Shown: positions 5,671 through 7,036 of the stretch, piece after piece
Numbering within the stretch: the stretch's first letter is position 1
Layout of the letters: each line of letters begins with the position of its first letter
Source of the DNA: an uncultured Lachnospiraceae bacterium
GTDB taxonomy: Bacteria > Bacillota > Clostridia > Lachnospirales > Lachnospiraceae
Direction: 5' to 3'
Length of the DNA: 7,036 nt
Assembly (NCBI GenBank): GCA_934370915.1
Contig: CAKRNI010000132.1
Coordinates: 1-7,036 of the forward strand
Program-made: the position numbers and the translations under genes
Notes under the pieces: model-generated
What the model was told of the DNA's origin: nothing
What the model saw: only the letters and a program-made list of their open reading frames with translations
Database searches by the model: none

Positions 5671-6834
5671 ATGTTTTTTGGAAAGATAAAAAAAACAGCT
5701 ATTTCTATAGTATTAGCAATAGCTTGCGTCATGGTAACGTGTGGTATAACTTCAGATCCGGCCTACGCGGCAGATATGGGTGCGGTGTACGGAATTTATG
5801 AGCACGGAACAGGCTGGAGCGGGTATCGCGGGGATAAGACCGCGGTGCGTGCGGGAAACGGAAGCTATGTGACAGCGATCCGCGCAAGCCTTTTGGGACA
5901 GCCGGACGGAATGAGTGGTACGCTCTCTTATCAGGTAAACTTGAGCGGTACAGGCTGGCTTTCCTGGCAGGAAAATATGACACCGAACGGAAGTACCGAG
6001 ACGGACATGCCTCTTGAGGCGGTCCGGATGGCCTTTACCGGACAGCTCGCGGAAAATTATGACCTTTACTACTCTGTATACCAGAACGGTTCCTGGACAA
6101 CCCCGGTGAAGAACGGTGAGACAGCTGGAACTGAGGGACAGGGACTCCGGGTGGATGGTCTCTGGGTCACTGTGACCGGAAAAGGCGCGGCGGTACCGGA
6201 AGGACCGAACGAGAGAAGTGTTGATCCGACAAGACCGATGGTCGCGCTTACGTTTGATGACGGTCCGTCAAAGTTTACGCCCCGGATTCTGGACTCTTTA
6301 GAAGCAAACGGCGGAAGAGCCACGTTCTTTATGGTGGGAAACCGTGTTGCGTCCTATGCGTCTACCGTAAAGCGGATGGCAGACCTTGGATGCGAGACAG
6401 ACAGCCACACCTGGGCACATACATACCTGACCGGAATGACAGAGGGAGAGATCTTACAGAGCTTAAACCAGACCCGTGACGCCATCGTGGCAGCAGGCGG
6501 AAGCGCACCGAAAGGTGTCCGCCCGCCGGGAGGAAAGATCAACGATGCCAGCAAGGCTGTTCTCGCTAAGGCAGGAATGCCGGCGCTCCTCTGGTCTGTG
6601 GATACGCTGGACTGGAAGACAAGAAACGCGCAGCACACCATTAACACCGTTTTAAGCCAGGTGAAGGACGGAGATATCATTCTGATGCATGATCTCTATG
6701 AGCAGAGTGCGGTCGCGGCGGAGACGTTGATCCCGGAACTCACGAAGAGAGGCTATCAGCTTGTGACAGTGAGCGAGATGGCAGAACTCCGCGGCGGTAT
6801 GGCAGCGGGACATTCTTACGGACATTTCCGCTGA
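5671..6834 (+). CDS. Secreted ChW-repeat polysaccharide deacetylase (NodB domain)
   Basis: A 387-residue exported protein. Residues 1-33 are a signal peptide (KIKK, hydrophobic core, AYA cleavage site before Ala34-Asp35). Residues about 38-175 hold three clostridial hydrophobic (ChW) repeats with the GW...G...LEAVR...GQ pattern: GTGW around residue 47-49, GTGWLSW in the second, NGSW and AGTEGQ in the third. These repeats are thought to attach proteins to the clostridial surface or to glycans. Residues about 190-375 are the NodB deacetylase domain: TFDDGP (194-199, metal ligand and catalytic base in D196-D197), HTWAH (metal ligands H246 and H250), RPPGG (284-288), DTLDW, and LMHD (H340-D341). 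Every catalytic motif is intact, so a metal-dependent N- or O-deacetylase acting outside the cell on peptidoglycan or another polysaccharide is expected. It starts 16 bases after gntR with no promoter seen between, so it is probably co-transcribed. The signal-peptide codons are AT-rich and the rest GC-rich. No clear terminator follows. Confidence 0.94.
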   Translation: MFFGKIKKTAISIVLAIACVMVTCGITSDPAYAADMGAVYGIYEHGTGWSGYRGDKTAVRAGNGSYVTAIRASLLGQPDGMSGTLSYQVNLSGTGWLSWQENMTPNGSTETDMPLEAVRMAFTGQLAENYDLYYSVYQNGSWTTPVKNGETAGTEGQGLRVDGLWVTVTGKGAAVPEGPNERSVDPTRPMVALTFDDGPSKFTPRILDSLEANGGRATFFMVGNRVASYASTVKRMADLGCETDSHTWAHTYLTGMTEGEILQSLNQTRDAIVAAGGSAPKGVRPPGGKINDASKAVLAKAGMPALLWSVDTLDWKTRNAQHTINTVLSQVKDGDIILMHDLYEQSAVAAETLIPELTKRGYQLVTVSEMAELRGGMAAGHSYGHFR

Positions 6835-6848
6835 TTGATAAAAAATGA

Positions 6849-6877
6849 TTGCAGTGTCACAGGAAGTGTGATATTCT
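6849..6877 (+). promoter_or_regulatory. Promoter driving the FMN riboswitch transcript
   Basis: TTGCAG (6849-6854) and TATTCT (6872-6877) are exactly 17 bases apart, and TGA directly before the -10 makes it an extended -10. Initiation near 6884 would place the riboswitch about 16 bases into the transcript. TCACA (6857-6861) and TGTGA (6867-6871) form a small inverted repeat inside the spacer. Confidence 0.6.
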
Positions 6878-6899
6878 GTTAACGAACAAATTAATATCG

Positions 6900-7009
6900 T
6901 TCTTCGGGGCGGGGCGAAATTCCCCACCGGCGGTATAGTCCGCGACCTGCGCAGGCAGTTGATTTGGTGAGATTCCAAAACCGACAGTATAGTCTGGATG
7001 AGAGAAGAA
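6900..7009 (+). ncRNA. FMN riboswitch (RFN element)
   Basis: The conserved RFN blocks occur in order: GGGGCGAAATTCCCCACCGG (6911-6930), GCGGTATAGTCCGCGA, GATTTGGTGAGATTCCAAAA (6961-6980), CCGACAGTATAGTC and GGATGAGAGAAGA. The closing P1 helix is TTCTTC (6900-6905) with GAAGAA (7004-7009). The variable arm contains the small hairpin CCTGCGCAGG. FMN binding to this RNA turns down riboflavin synthesis or uptake genes. The controlled gene is beyond the right edge; a riboflavin transporter (ribU) or rib operon is the normal partner. Only 27 bases follow the aptamer, so the expression platform cannot be seen. AGGAG at 7020-7024 might be the ribosome binding site of a gene starting just outside the window. 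Confidence 0.97.
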
Positions 7010-7036
7010 ATTGTATGACAGGAGTAGTTCATTCGA

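Overview
The window looks like a chromosomal piece from a spore-forming, Gram-positive clostridium, most likely of the Lachnospiraceae type. The reasons are strong GGAGG ribosome binding sites, a CwlD-like spore amidase end, a wall enzyme with clostridial hydrophobic (ChW) repeats, and an FMN riboswitch of the Firmicutes kind. The assignment is inferred from gene content only.

Layout, left to right: (1) the C-terminal 107 residues of a CwlD-like N-acetylmuramoyl-L-alanine amidase (to 326). (2) A gene of unknown function (479-1306, TTG start) for a long coiled-coil protein. It has four 11-residue repeats followed by 15 uninterrupted heptads, each with a Cys at the same position. (3) A bidirectional hairpin terminator, then a convergent M18 aminopeptidase on the minus strand (1355-2665). 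(4) A divergent intergenic region of 276 bases with nested inverted repeats and candidate promoters for both sides. (5) An EamA/DMT-family transporter (2942-3880) with a strong terminator. (6) An AT-richer block, about 3950-5670. It holds a degraded chimeric ORF (4107-4766): the first ~118 residues of an APC-type amino acid permease fused in frame to two fragments of an enolase-superfamily (galactonate/mandelate-type) dehydratase. The only well-placed start codon is ATA. After a terminator comes an intact FadR/FCD-type GntR regulator with its own promoter (4911-5654). (7) A secreted ChW-repeat polysaccharide deacetylase (5671-6834), 16 bases behind gntR and probably co-transcribed with it. (8) An FMN riboswitch with its own promoter (6849-7009), whose target gene starts beyond the window.

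How it fits together: the permease/dehydratase/GntR cluster reads as the wreck of a sugar-acid or amino-acid catabolic operon. Its transport and enzyme genes have collapsed into one ORF, while the regulator survives and now sits directly upstream of a cell wall enzyme. The other genes (amidase end, M18 peptidase, EamA exporter, riboswitch) look like ordinary core functions with no clear shared pathway. I see no phage, IS element, CRISPR array, tRNA or rRNA. The two items most worth a second look are the Cys-heptad coiled-coil protein and the ATA-started in-frame chimera.
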